Shown here piece by piece: positions 44,756 through 52,501 of a DNA stretch of 64,000 bases. The notes under the pieces were generated by a model. It was given only the letters and a program-made list of their open reading frames with translations. It was not told the origin of the DNA and searched no databases. The stretch is from Brevundimonas sp. UBA6550 (GTDB lineage: Bacteria > Pseudomonadota > Alphaproteobacteria > Caulobacterales > Caulobacteraceae), in assembly GCF_002434505.1 (NCBI RefSeq), contig NZ_DJKE01000012.1:320372-384371 (forward strand), written 5' to 3'. The translations under genes were made by a program, and so were the position numbers. Position 1 is the stretch's first letter, and each line of letters starts with the position of its first letter.

Positions 44756-46698
44756 CAGGCGGCCTCGTCCTGATCCGCGTCGGCGTCGGCCGTGCCGTCG
44801 TCGCCCGTCGGCGTGTCGCCGGCGGCGAGGTGTTCGTCGGTCAGGATGACGGCGCCCTCGTGGGTCCAGTCGAAGCCGTCCTCGCCGAACGCGACGCCAT
44901 TGTCGTCAAGGAAGCTGGCCAGGATCTGTGCGGCCAGATCGGCGGCCTGCTCCTCCGTCAGATCGGGGCGGCGGTCGGCGGCGACGGCGGCGATCGCCTC
45001 GACGAACTCCTCTTCGCTGGGCGCGTCGGGTGCGGCGGGCGTCGGGGTCAGGACGCCGCCGGCGGCGTTGGCGGCGACAACGATCATCTGATTGATCGCC
45101 AGTTCCTGCTCACTCGGCGCGCCGTAGTGATCCCGGGTCTTGACCGTAGTTCCGTTGGCGGCTGCGATGATGCCTGAGGGCAAGGCCTGCCACGGCAAGG
45201 GGCGATCGAGGTCGCTGGCGATGCTGACGACTTCATCCGGCTGGCCCGCCTCCGGGCGTTCCTGGGCAGCGGTCAGAAGGCGCAGATGGCGCTGGCGCGC
45301 TTCGGCCCAAACCGCGTTGCGCGCTGCGATTGCGTCGGCGCGGTCCCGGTTCTCCTTATCCCGCTGCTCGGCGGCGGCGCGGGCTGCTTCTGCGAGCGCT
45401 GCGCCCTCTTCCGTAAGTTCGCCGATGTCTTCGAGCCAGGCGGTCAGATAGTGAGTTTCGCTGCTGGGCCACGGGACGTTCCGCGCATTGTTGACCTTGG
45501 CCTGTTCGGCTCGCAGGATGGCGTCGCGTTCCTTGCCGAGAAGGCCTTCCAGCGGGATTGGATCAGCGACAATCAGATGGTTGGCCTGGTAAGCGCGCCT
45601 GACCGTGAATCGGCCGACAAGAGGGTTGTGGGTCTTGGGGCCTTCGAGGCGAAGCGCGCCAATCTCGACAAGCTCTTGCAACTCCCAGGCATCAGCAGCC
45701 GACGCGGCGACTACGACCTCATTCCACAAGTTGCCCGGCGTGCTTTGTGACAGGGCGGCATGGGTCACCTCAATCCACGCGAGGCGGACCGTGGGCGTCA
45801 TGTTGATCGGCTTCGGCGCATTGTCCTTCGCCGTCAGCTTCTGGCGGGCGTCGCGCACCGACAGGTGTTTGGGGTCGTCGCGGGGCAGAGTCATGCGCTG
45901 CTGGTCGGCCTCTTCCAGCTTCAGGAAGCGGCGATGCTGCTGGACGTGTTCGGGGGTGTAGCCGAGGCGTTCGGCGATCAGCTTGTTCTCGAAGCCCAGT
46001 TCCGCCAGCTGCTCGAAACCCTTGGCCTTCTCGATCGGGTTCAGCTTGCGACGCAGCAGGTTCTCGGCGATGGCGGCGAAGCGGGTTTCCTTGGCGTCGC
46101 GGTCCAGCAGGCGGGTCAGGATCGGCTCTTCGGCTTCCCAGTCGCCGTCGTTTATCGCCTCGCCGATGGCGCGCCAGCGGCGTTCGCCGGCGACCAGGCG
46201 ATAGCGGGGCAGGATTTCATCGCCGGCCGGGGTCGTGACGGTGACGTAGGCGTCCTGAAGGTCGTCCTCGGCCATGGGCCGCACGACCAGGTTCTGAAGC
46301 AGGCCGTTCTTGACGATGTCGGCGCGCAGGGCGTCCAGTTCATCCTTCGCCTCGTCGCTGGTCCAGTCCTGACGGGCGTTGTCCGGATCGGGCAGGATCT
46401 GGTCGTGGCGCAGGGCCAGCAGGCCGTCAGGTAGGGCGTCGCCGCCTTCTGCGGTTTCGGCGCGGTTGATGGCCTCGAGCTGCAACAGGCCGTCCGACGT
46501 CAGGCCGTTGGCGAGCGGTTCGGCGAGCAGCAGGTCGGCGCCTTCGAGGATTTTCAGCGTCTTGGAGAGGTTCGACTTGTCGCGGCCGATGGCGGCTGCA
46601 AGCGCGGTCAGGGACGGAAGGGCGCGGCGGTCGGCGGGTGACGCAAGGGCGCGCAGGACGTCGGCGTTCTGGACGGCGAGGATGTTCAGTTCGAGCAT
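44755..46698 (-). CDS. ParB-like protein with N-terminal helix-turn-helix
   Basis: A 647-residue fusion. Residues about 15-60 form a winged-helix-like domain (SLTALAAAIGRDKSNLSKTLKILEGADLL). Residues about 90-260 are the ParB N-terminal domain, with QILPDPDNAR, LLQNLVVRP and the CTP-binding GERRWRA, then a KorB-type helix-turn-helix (NPIEKAKGFEQLAELGFENKLIAERLGYTPEHVQQH). The C-terminal 350 residues are long, helical and finally acidic. No parA is next to it. ParB CTPases segregate DNA or act as regulators; with no partner ATPase, a regulatory or replication role is as likely as partition. Confidence 0.9.
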   Translation of the reverse strand: MLELNILAVQNADVLRALASPADRRALPSLTALAAAIGRDKSNLSKTLKILEGADLLLAEPLANGLTSDGLLQLEAINRAETAEGGDALPDGLLALRHDQILPDPDNARQDWTSDEAKDELDALRADIVKNGLLQNLVVRPMAEDDLQDAYVTVTTPAGDEILPRYRLVAGERRWRAIGEAINDGDWEAEEPILTRLLDRDAKETRFAAIAENLLRRKLNPIEKAKGFEQLAELGFENKLIAERLGYTPEHVQQHRRFLKLEEADQQRMTLPRDDPKHLSVRDARQKLTAKDNAPKPINMTPTVRLAWIEVTHAALSQSTPGNLWNEVVVAASAADAWELQELVEIGALRLEGPKTHNPLVGRFTVRRAYQANHLIVADPIPLEGLLGKERDAILRAEQAKVNNARNVPWPSSETHYLTAWLEDIGELTEEGAALAEAARAAAEQRDKENRDRADAIAARNAVWAEARQRHLRLLTAAQERPEAGQPDEVVSIASDLDRPLPWQALPSGIIAAANGTTVKTRDHYGAPSEQELAINQMIVVAANAAGGVLTPTPAAPDAPSEEEFVEAIAAVAADRRPDLTEEQAADLAAQILASFLDDNGVAFGEDGFDWTHEGAVILTDEHLAAGDTPTGDDGTADADADQDEAA

Positions 46699-46711
46699 GG
46701 TCAGGGTCCGG

Positions 46712-47425
46712 TCAGGCGAAGGCGCGCAGGGCCAGCAGGGCCGAGGCGATCAGGATGGCGATGATCAGGACGCGGGCGCCGGTGTTGTTTGGGCGCGGGG
46801 CCAGCGGCCCGCCGGCGGGGTCGCGGCGTTCGGCCTCGTCGGCGACATCGTCGAGGCGCAGGGCCGCGCCGAAGGCCCCGGCGAAGGCGTTGTCGGCGCG
46901 CAGCCGATGGGCGACGGCCCGCGCCTCGTCCGACGTCAGCAGGCGGTCGTAGCCCGGCAGGACGACGGCTACGCGGCGTTCGCGGGCGATGTTGCGCGCC
47001 GACAGGATGCACGGCTCGGTGTAGCAGGACGCCTCAAGCGCCAGGATGCAGTCGGCGACCCGGTCGAGGCCGGGGCGGGCTGACCGCGAAACCGCGGCGT
47101 CGATCCGGTGCGCCAGGCGCAGGGTCGATTTCGACGATAGCGGCGAGACCTCAGCAGCGCGTGCGATGGCGACCTTCGCTCGCCGCGCGGCGAACAGCAT
47201 CATATGCCAGTAGCGACGCGCACGACGCACGGCATGCTCAACCGTCAGCGCTGCGATCCAGCGGTCGCCCCGGCGTCGTGCTTCGCGGGCGTGGTTCAGT
47301 TCATCACGGGCAAGCTCCCGATATCGGGATGCAAACTGAGATTCACGATCGGCAATGGTCCGATAATGGTCAGCTAGGTTCAGGCGACGAACCGGGTTTG
47401 TCGGGCAGGGCAGGACGTTGGACAT
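46712..47425 (-). CDS. Tail-anchored phage protein, first gene of the leftward operon
   Basis: A 237-residue protein starting MSNVLPCPTNPVRRLNLADHY after a GGAGCG ribosome-binding site. The first half is very basic and helical (REARRRGDRWIAALTVEHAVRRARRYWHMMLFAARRAK). A C-terminal hydrophobic segment of about 18 residues (VLIIAILIASALLALRAFA) would anchor it in the inner membrane with the rest in the cytoplasm. No family is recognised. The operators lie 28 to 79 bases upstream. Confidence 0.72.
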   Translation of the reverse strand: MSNVLPCPTNPVRRLNLADHYRTIADRESQFASRYRELARDELNHAREARRRGDRWIAALTVEHAVRRARRYWHMMLFAARRAKVAIARAAEVSPLSSKSTLRLAHRIDAAVSRSARPGLDRVADCILALEASCYTEPCILSARNIARERRVAVVLPGYDRLLTSDEARAVAHRLRADNAFAGAFGAALRLDDVADEAERRDPAGGPLAPRPNNTGARVLIIAILIASALLALRAFA

Positions 47426-47452
47426 GGCGCGGACGCTCCGAAATGAAGCGAA

Positions 47453-47504
47453 GTATGTGCACGGCATACCTAAGAGCGCAATAGAAAATATGCGGAGCGC
47501 ATAC
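47453..47504 (-). promoter_or_regulatory. Leftward early promoter region with two repressor operators
   Basis: GTATG-N7-CATAC at 47453-47469 and ATATG-N7-CATAC at 47488-47504 are 35 bases apart. On the minus strand TTGACG (complement 47523-47528) lies 17 bases before GGTATG (complement 47500-47505), a plausible -35/-10 pair with the second operator over the -10. The same palindrome recurs at 48865-48881. Confidence 0.75.
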
Positions 47505-47606
47505 CTACCAGTTGGGCGTCTACGTCAAAAACGGTCGTCGGATTAGTCGGGGGGACTCGACTCCGCTCCGGAGCTGGCGATTCGTTAACGCGACAGGAGG
47601 TGACCA

Positions 47607-47837
47607 ATGGCGAGGAAGACCATTCACTGTGTCCAGATCTTTTGGCGGGTTGGTGGGCGGCTGGAAGGTGGACCTATCGAACAGTTTCTCACGGAGGATG
47701 CCGCGCGGGCCTACGGCGAGTTCAAGGCTGGCGATGCGTCAGGCGTCGCAGTGTTCACCCTATGCGGAGAGCCCGGAGCGGATCATTGGGATGAGGCGGA
47801 GGTGGTCGTCGTGCATGGGGATGCCCCAGCAGCCTAG
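47607..47837 (+). CDS. Small phage protein, unknown
   Basis: A 76-residue protein (MARKTIHCVQIFWRVGGRLEGG, ending AEVVVVHGDAPAA) preceded by a near-perfect ribosome-binding site, AGGAGGT, seven bases before the ATG. The composition is that of a small globular domain. It lies between the two operator regions, on the strand opposite to the repressor, together with a lipoprotein gene. Confidence 0.72.
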   Translation: MARKTIHCVQIFWRVGGRLEGGPIEQFLTEDAARAYGEFKAGDASGVAVFTLCGEPGADHWDEAEVVVVHGDAPAA

Positions 47838-47911
47838 GGCCATCTGTTCCGCTCGCGGATAGGCTGTGTAAGATGGATACCTGCACCAATGCAGTGGGCC
47901 TTGGAGGGGCA

Positions 47912-48448
47912 ATGAAACATCTTATGCTTTTAGCGGCCTGCACGGCCTCAGTTGCTGTCGCCAGCTGCGCCACAATGCCAACTTCACCGCCGATTCCGTT
48001 GTCTTCGAGTTACGATCCGGCGGAGCAAGTTATTCGCCCCGGATCCAACTCGATATCAGGAAACGCCGTCCTTCGGACTGTCGGTGGCGATGTTCGGACG
48101 TGTGCGGGCTACCCGGTCACCATCGTGCCCGTGACAGCCTATGCTACCGAGAGGTTCACCGCGATCTATGGAAATTCCCAGAGTGGCTATATTCCGCTCA
48201 GCCAGGGAAAGACCTTTAGCCCCGCGAATCCTCACTACGAAAACGAAGCGGGCCGGACTGAGACGTGCGACAGTCAGGGCAACTTCTCATTCGCGAACAT
48301 CGCTGACGGGTCTTACTACATCGTCACGATGGTCGTCTGGGGAGTCCCGCAGTCGGCATACTACACCGAGCGTCAAGGTGGCCCATTGTTTCAGAGGGTC
48401 GATGTCAGCGGCGGTGAGACCAAGCGAGTGGTCTTGACCCAAAACTAG
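47912..48448 (+). CDS. Prophage lipoprotein with prealbumin-like C terminus
   Basis: A 178-residue protein with a lipoprotein signal (MKHLMLLAACTASVAVASC; lipobox VASC, lipidated C about residue 19). The C-terminal part (SQGNFSFANIADGSYYIVTMVVW) has the pattern of carboxypeptidase-regulatory or prealbumin-like beta-sandwich domains. The ATG follows GGAGGGGCA. Base composition is less GC-rich than around it. It sits inside the immunity region, so it may be expressed in the lysogen and alter the host envelope; superinfection exclusion is possible but not shown. Confidence 0.75.
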   Translation: MKHLMLLAACTASVAVASCATMPTSPPIPLSSSYDPAEQVIRPGSNSISGNAVLRTVGGDVRTCAGYPVTIVPVTAYATERFTAIYGNSQSGYIPLSQGKTFSPANPHYENEAGRTETCDSQGNFSFANIADGSYYIVTMVVWGVPQSAYYTERQGGPLFQRVDVSGGETKRVVLTQN

Positions 48449-48489
48449 TGTGAGTTGCGGCTGAGTTCCGATAACCCGGTTCTCAGCCG

Positions 48490-48795
48490 CTAGTCGTTTG
48501 TGCCTGTTCGCTTGAAGCTTTCCAACACGCGAAGAGCTGTTGGTTGATCTTCAGCAGGTATCGCTGCCCAAGTTTCGAGGACGCTGGTCGGCAAATCGTT
48601 CGGGTCATGATCTAGCAGCATTCCTGGCGTCGTCCCGAGCACAGGTGCGATCTTCACCAGCCATTTGTGGGACAGACTCATCCGTCCGACTTCAAGTTGC
48701 TGCACAACCGCTTTGGTTGAGTCGATCGCCGCAGCCACCTCGTCCAGCGTCATGTGCCGGAACTTCCGCCAAGCGCGCAGATAGTTATGCTCCAT
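48490..48795 (-). CDS. XRE-family phage repressor
   Basis: A 101-residue protein with a single XRE helix-turn-helix (YLRAWRKFRHMTLDEVAAAIDSTKAVVQQLEVGRMSLSHKWLVKIAPVLGTTPGMLL) and a short C-terminal helix. There is no LexA-type autocleavage domain, so induction cannot be by simple RecA-driven self-cleavage. It is divergent from the Cro-like gene; the operator at 48865-48881 lies between them. I take the ATG at 48793-48795, where the HTH domain starts. Confidence 0.88.
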   Translation of the reverse strand: MEHNYLRAWRKFRHMTLDEVAAAIDSTKAVVQQLEVGRMSLSHKWLVKIAPVLGTTPGMLLDHDPNDLPTSVLETWAAIPAEDQPTALRVLESFKRTGTND

Positions 48796-48864
48796 CCATA
48801 CATTCTGCGCTTGTCGATGGCGGCTGTCGTTTCGCGCTGCGCATACTTTTGACCTTGCTAGTGA

Positions 48865-48881
48865 GTATGTTGATAGCATAC
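48865..48881 (+). promoter_or_regulatory. Operator between repressor and Cro-like gene
   Basis: GTATG-N7-CATAC, identical in plan to the two sites at 47453-47504. A TTGACC at 48849-48854 stands as a -35 for the rightward promoter, with the operator overlapping the expected -10 position. Confidence 0.75.
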
Positions 48882-48891
48882 CTTCGCCTGT

Positions 48892-49158
48892 ATGAAGGTT
48901 CCTCCCGACATTAAGGCGGCTGATCTCCAACGGATCGGCATCAGCAAGCCCTACTCGCACCAGCTCATTAGCGGTGCGCGGATGCCATCTCTGCCGCTCG
49001 CTCTGCGCATCAAGGCTGAGCTTGGCGTGGCTGTTGAGTGTTGGTCCCATAATGGCGCGGCGTCCTCGTCTTCTGATGACGCGGTTGTGGCGCCCGGCGT
49101 CGATCATGGCGCCGAGAAAAGCTTGGCCGTTTTCTCCCCAGCCGGAGGTGCGGCATGA
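48892..49158 (+). CDS. Cro-like helix-turn-helix protein
   Basis: An 88-residue protein whose first 55 residues form a Cro/YdaS-like HTH (AADLQRIGISKPYSHQLISGARMPSLPLALRIKAELGV). It is the first gene of the rightward operon and starts 11 bases after the operator. As Cro in lambda, it probably competes with the repressor for the GTATG-N7-CATAC sites. The tail of 30 residues is unstructured-looking. Confidence 0.82.
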   Translation: MKVPPDIKAADLQRIGISKPYSHQLISGARMPSLPLALRIKAELGVAVECWSHNGAASSSSDDAVVAPGVDHGAEKSLAVFSPAGGAA

Positions 49159-49466
49159 TCGTTCTGGACCTTCCCTCGACGGCGGCGCTGGCGCTGGTCG
49201 CGCTGTGGATTTGGCGAGCCGCGCATAGGCGCTGGTCGCAGGCCCAACTTCTGCTCAGCGTGGACCTGTTCGAGGATGTCGCCGAACGGAGAGAAGCGGC
49301 GGCCGCGCTGGGCCTCAGTCCGAGAGCGCAGGAACGGCTGCTGCGACGATATTACGGCGCCGCTTCGTGGCGGCTGATCCGAGCGGCCGAGGCGCGCCAA
49401 GGGTTGTTCGAACCGGCGGCTGGCTCAGGCGGGCGGTCGTGCGACCCGGTGCATCGTCATGACTGA
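49155..49466 (+). CDS. Small membrane-anchored phage protein
   Basis: A 103-residue protein with an N-terminal hydrophobic segment (residues about 3-22, LDLPSTAALALVALWIWRAA) and a basic helical remainder. The start overlaps the Cro-like gene by ATGA. No family is recognised. Confidence 0.65.
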   Translation: MIVLDLPSTAALALVALWIWRAAHRRWSQAQLLLSVDLFEDVAERREAAAALGLSPRAQERLLRRYYGAASWRLIRAAEARQGLFEPAAGSGGRSCDPVHRHD

Positions 49467-49551
49467 GTGCGACCAGATCGATCACCAGGGATGTGAGCGC
49501 ATGAACCTGACGTTCGAGCGCATCGATGCGGTTGTCGACGGGGTCGGCCAT
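49315..49551 (-). CDS. Possible antisense gene with strong ribosome-binding site
   Basis: 78 residues (MADPVDNRIDALERQVHALT and following). The first 37 residues look like a small coiled-coil protein such as SlyX. The ATG (complement 49549-49551) has a GGAGG seven bases upstream, the best ribosome-binding site nearby. Against it: it lies on the strand opposite to the operon and overlaps the end of the 103-residue gene. Confidence 0.42.
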   Translation of the reverse strand: MADPVDNRIDALERQVHALTSLVIDLVALSHDDAPGRTTARLSQPPVRTTLGAPRPLGSAATKRRRNIVAAAVPALSD

Positions 49552-49653
49552 GAAATTTCCTCCGGTGTTTGGCGACGCGGAGGAAACGCCGAGTCGCGGG
49601 CGGGTGGAAGCCCGCTCGCGGCGAAGTGGTCCAGGCTGGCGAGGGCGGCATGA
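49459..49653 (+). CDS. Possible small phage gene filling the operon gap
   Basis: 64 residues; begins eight bases before the stop of the preceding gene and ends in an ATGA overlap with the next gene, as do most genes of this operon. The ribosome-binding site is poor and the protein looks less natural than the antisense alternative at 49315-49551. One of the two is probably wrong. Confidence 0.35.
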   Translation: MTECDQIDHQGCERMNLTFERIDAVVDGVGHEISSGVWRRGGNAESRAGGSPLAAKWSRLARAA

Positions 49654-50117
49654 CCCCGACCGAACCCAATCGTTGGCTGAAGCTGAAGACCAAGCTGCTG
49701 ATCAAGGCGTGCGGCGGGCTGGAAGAGGCCTCGGCCGCCTGCGAGGCGTCGTGCCGCCCCTATTCGGTGCCGCACCTGTCGCGATGCCAGAAGGTGGAGA
49801 AGCCCGACTTCCTGCCGATCGACATCGTGCATTGCCTGGAAGACTACTGCGGGCAGGCCATTGTGACGGGCGCCATGGCGGCCGCCCGGCCGACCGCGAC
49901 GGGCGCCGGCTGTATTCGCGACGAGGTCAGCGACTGGGGCGAGCGCCACGGCGAGCTGTCCAAGGCCGTGCGACAGGCGCTGGCCGGTGACGACTTCATC
50001 GACGACCGTGAAGACCAGGCCATCCGCGCGATCATCGAACGGGGTCGCGACGACATGAACCACATCGAGGCGGCGCTGGATGCGCGGCGTCGGCGCGGAT
50101 CGGCGGGTGCGGCATGA
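49650..50117 (+). CDS. Phage protein, unknown, possibly regulatory
   Basis: A 155-residue protein starting MTPTEPNRWLKLKTKLLIKACGGLEEAS after GAGGGCGG. The N-terminal part (ACGGLEEASAACEASCRPYSVPHLSRCQ) could be a helix-turn-helix, with five Cys in the first 70 residues. The distribution recalls CII-like or host-takeover proteins in alphaproteobacterial prophages; this is a guess. Confidence 0.7.
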   Translation: MTPTEPNRWLKLKTKLLIKACGGLEEASAACEASCRPYSVPHLSRCQKVEKPDFLPIDIVHCLEDYCGQAIVTGAMAAARPTATGAGCIRDEVSDWGERHGELSKAVRQALAGDDFIDDREDQAIRAIIERGRDDMNHIEAALDARRRRGSAGAA

Positions 50118-50353
50118 GCGCGAACGGGTTCAACGGCTGGGGCCTGGGGGTCTGTCCCACGACGCCCGAGGCGGACATGGCGGCGTTCGACGCCCTGCCG
50201 CCGGCGGTGCGGGCGCGGTTGCGCGATGCGCCGGTTCCTATCGCCAGTCAGCCGTTGCTGGCCTTCTGGCGCTCGGATGTCGGCGACGCCGGATCACGGC
50301 ATGCCGCCCTGTGCGAGACGCTGGACGCCAAGTTGAGCGGGGCGGCGGCATGA
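50114..50353 (+). CDS. Small phage protein, unknown
   Basis: A 79-residue protein (MSANGFNGWGLGVCPTTPEA and following) joined by ATGA to both neighbours. No recognisable domain. Confidence 0.68.
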   Translation: MSANGFNGWGLGVCPTTPEADMAAFDALPPAVRARLRDAPVPIASQPLLAFWRSDVGDAGSRHAALCETLDAKLSGAAA

Positions 50354-50805
50354 CCCGGATCGCGGATGTCAGCGCCCATTTCGTCGCCGAGAAACGAGCG
50401 ATGCGCGCCAGCTGGTCCGCCATCGCGCGGATGACGGGCTGTTCCGAGACCGCGCTGCGGCGGCGGTTCGAGAACGGGGGCGTGGGGATGCTGGACGGGG
50501 CGGCGCCCGCTTCGCAGTTGACGGTGCGGGAAAAGGCCGAGCTGGCCCTGCAGCGCGCCGGGTTAAGGCGCGACGCCGCCGTGATCGTTGCGCGTCTGTG
50601 GCATTCCGGCGGCGGCGTGATTGGAAGTCAGGATCTGGCGAGGGGCGTTGCTGGCGGGGGTGCGGCCTATGATGAATGCAAGGCCGCCCGCACCGAGGCG
50701 AAGACCCGATTGGGTCTGACCTTCCGCGACAAGGGATTTGGTCTGACGGAGGGTGATCTGGTCGCCGTGTCGCGTCTGATCGGCGAATGGGAGCGCCGCC
50801 CATGA
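50350..50805 (+). CDS. Helix-turn-helix phage protein
   Basis: A 151-residue protein whose N-terminal region (FVAEKRAMRASWSAIARMTGCSETALRRRFENG) is a clear helix-turn-helix: AIARMTGCSETALRRRF fits the two-helix motif. The rest is helical with no known match. Coupled by ATGA on both sides. Confidence 0.75.
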   Translation: MTRIADVSAHFVAEKRAMRASWSAIARMTGCSETALRRRFENGGVGMLDGAAPASQLTVREKAELALQRAGLRRDAAVIVARLWHSGGGVIGSQDLARGVAGGGAAYDECKAARTEAKTRLGLTFRDKGFGLTEGDLVAVSRLIGEWERRP

Positions 50806-51206
50806 ACCGTCGGCCGGCCATCGCGGCGCGCAAGCCAGCTGGATCGGTGCGCAGCCGGGCGGATTGGCGCGGCCTGGTCGAACTGGCCAAGGCCTGCGCC
50901 GACGACGCCGACGCAGGGTCGGAGGATCGGGAGGCCCAGCTGCGTCTGGCGCACCTGGGCAACCGGGTCAATGCGGCCTCGACCGAGGTGTTCGCGCGCG
51001 AGGCCGGGGCGGCGACGACGGACGCCGCGAAGGCTTTCGTGCTGGCGGCCAAGGCGTTCGCACGGCGCGAGACGCCGGGCGACCTGCGGCGTCGGCTGGC
51101 CGCCAGCGTGGCGGGCCTTTCGACCTTTCTGGATCAGCAACTGACCGGCCTGGCGGACCGGGATTTTCGACAGGCCCATCGCGGCCGTCCGGAGGTGTGG
51201 GGATGA
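50802..51206 (+). CDS. Phage protein, helical, unknown
   Basis: A 134-residue, Ala/Arg-rich helical protein (MNRRPAIAARKPAGSVRSRADW and following). Starts by ATGA overlap with the preceding gene, so I use the ATG at 50802 rather than the one five codons upstream. Confidence 0.7.
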   Translation: MNRRPAIAARKPAGSVRSRADWRGLVELAKACADDADAGSEDREAQLRLAHLGNRVNAASTEVFAREAGAATTDAAKAFVLAAKAFARRETPGDLRRRLAASVAGLSTFLDQQLTGLADRDFRQAHRGRPEVWG

Positions 51207-51280
51207 GGCTCTTTACGTGGCGCTACCGGCCCTTGGCCTACTTGAGCGCGGTTTCGCCGTCGCGCCGGAGGCCCGCATGA
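51203..51280 (+). CDS. Micro-ORF of 25 codons, coupled at both ends
   Basis: MRLFTWRYRPLAYLSAVSPS and five more residues. It begins in an ATGA overlap with the gene before and ends in an ATGA overlap with the gene after. It is very basic with aromatic residues. It may be a genuine peptide or simply carry ribosomes across to the next start. Confidence 0.45.
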   Translation: MRLFTWRYRPLAYLSAVSPSRRRPA

Positions 51281-51927
51281 GCGCGCAGATTTCCGCCGCC
51301 CATGTGGCGCTCGCGGTCGTGGCGGCGTGTCGGATGACGGGGGCGGATCCACAGGCCGTGTTCGGCCCTGCTCATGGCAACAAACGCGCGCGGCTGATCG
51401 CGGCGGCGGGCCTGATGACGGCGCTGAAGCTGAAGCCGCGCGATGTCGCCGAGGTGTTCAAGGTCGATCGGTCGCGGCTGGCCCCGTCCATGCTGCGCAA
51501 CGCGGACATCGATGCGGATCACCTTCTGACCGTCGCCGAAGCGCTGCGGACTGGCGGCGTGCCGGATGGCGCGCGCCCTCAGCCAAAGGCGGCGGACGCG
51601 GATGCGTCGGCGCGTAAGCCCTCGCCGGTTCAGACGCGCCCGGATCGCCCGCTTGCCCCACCGCCTTCGCCCCCGCCACCGCCGCCCGCCCAGCCCCCCG
51701 AACCCGATCGCCCCCGTCCCGCCGCGACAAACCCGGTTCGTTCGCGGCCGACGCCGGCGCCGTCCGGCGCGGTCGAAACGCTGAAGGCCGTCAGCGACAA
51801 CATGGTGCGCTGGTCGCGGATCTACCTCTCGCGCGGCGTGCCGATCGGCGACCTGGCTGACCTGTTTGACGTCGACGTCGAGGCGCTGGCTAGCCGCCTG
51901 AAGCCCGAACTGGCGAGGGCGGCATGA
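51277..51927 (+). CDS. Phage protein with proline-rich linker
   Basis: A 216-residue protein of two parts. Residues 1-95 are a helical domain (SAQISAAHVALAVVAACRMTGADPQAVFGPAHGNKRARLIAAAGLM) reminiscent of the GcrA/DnaA-C-terminal type of DNA-binding helices; LKLKPRDVAEVFKVDRSRL could be a helix-turn-helix. Residues about 100-165 are a Pro-rich linker with a run of prolines. Residues 170-216 hold a second small helical motif (SRGVPIGDLADLFDVDVEALASRL). A DNA-binding role is inferred. Confidence 0.72.
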   Translation: MSAQISAAHVALAVVAACRMTGADPQAVFGPAHGNKRARLIAAAGLMTALKLKPRDVAEVFKVDRSRLAPSMLRNADIDADHLLTVAEALRTGGVPDGARPQPKAADADASARKPSPVQTRPDRPLAPPPSPPPPPPAQPPEPDRPRPAATNPVRSRPTPAPSGAVETLKAVSDNMVRWSRIYLSRGVPIGDLADLFDVDVEALASRLKPELARAA

Positions 51928-52154
51928 CGCAATATCGCTATCCCAATGGGCAGATCGTCACGGTGATCGAACCCTTCTATCCGGCGTCATGCGACGGATG
52001 CGGATGGCAGGGTTCTTCCGGCGACTGCGGAACCGATAGCTGGGGCGACGACAGCGACGTCTACTGCCCTTCATGTTCGAGGAACGGCGCGGATTGCGGC
52101 AAGGCGGCTGAAGCGGCCGTCCGCATCAAAGCAAGCGGGCAGGCCGAGCCATGA
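51924..52154 (+). CDS. Small zinc-ribbon-like phage protein
   Basis: A 76-residue protein with two CxxC pairs, C-DG-C near residue 25 and C-PS-C near residue 50, plus further Cys between and after them. The spacing fits a zinc ribbon. Coupled by ATGA on both sides. No function can be assigned. Confidence 0.7.
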   Translation: MTQYRYPNGQIVTVIEPFYPASCDGCGWQGSSGDCGTDSWGDDSDVYCPSCSRNGADCGKAAEAAVRIKASGQAEP

Positions 52155-52501
52155 CCGCCGACATCGTCGAATTCCCCGCTCGCCCGGCCGGCGAGCCTGT
52201 CCGCGTGCGCCGCGTCGCGGCTGCGGGTGACATCGTCGTTGTCTGCCTGAACGCCACCGTCGGGCTGTGGGCGGCCTGGCCCGTCGCCGCCGTCGATGAT
52301 GACGGGGTGGTGATGGGCGTCACCAGTCGCGCCGGCAAGATGCTGGGCGTCGGTCGGTTGAACTGCGCGCCGGACGTGCTGGCCTTCCGCGCCGCCGACC
52401 ATGATCCGGAGGCCTTCGCCGCCCTGCGCTGGCGGACCTGGATGGATCAGGGCGATGCGGTGATCGCCTTCGCCAAAATCGCGAGGTCGCCAGATGTGTG
52501 A
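52151..52501 (+). CDS. Phage protein, unknown
   Basis: A 116-residue protein (MTADIVEFPARPAGEPVRVRR and following), beta-rich in the middle. ATGA overlap before, eight-base overlap after. No family recognised. Confidence 0.68.
   Translation: MTADIVEFPARPAGEPVRVRRVAAAGDIVVVCLNATVGLWAAWPVAAVDDDGVVMGVTSRAGKMLGVGRLNCAPDVLAFRAADHDPEAFAALRWRTWMDQGDAVIAFAKIARSPDV

Noticed and set aside
49482..50063. A 193-codon minus-strand frame over the 155-residue phage gene
   Set aside because: Its start lacks a ribosome-binding site and it is antisense to a coupled gene chain.
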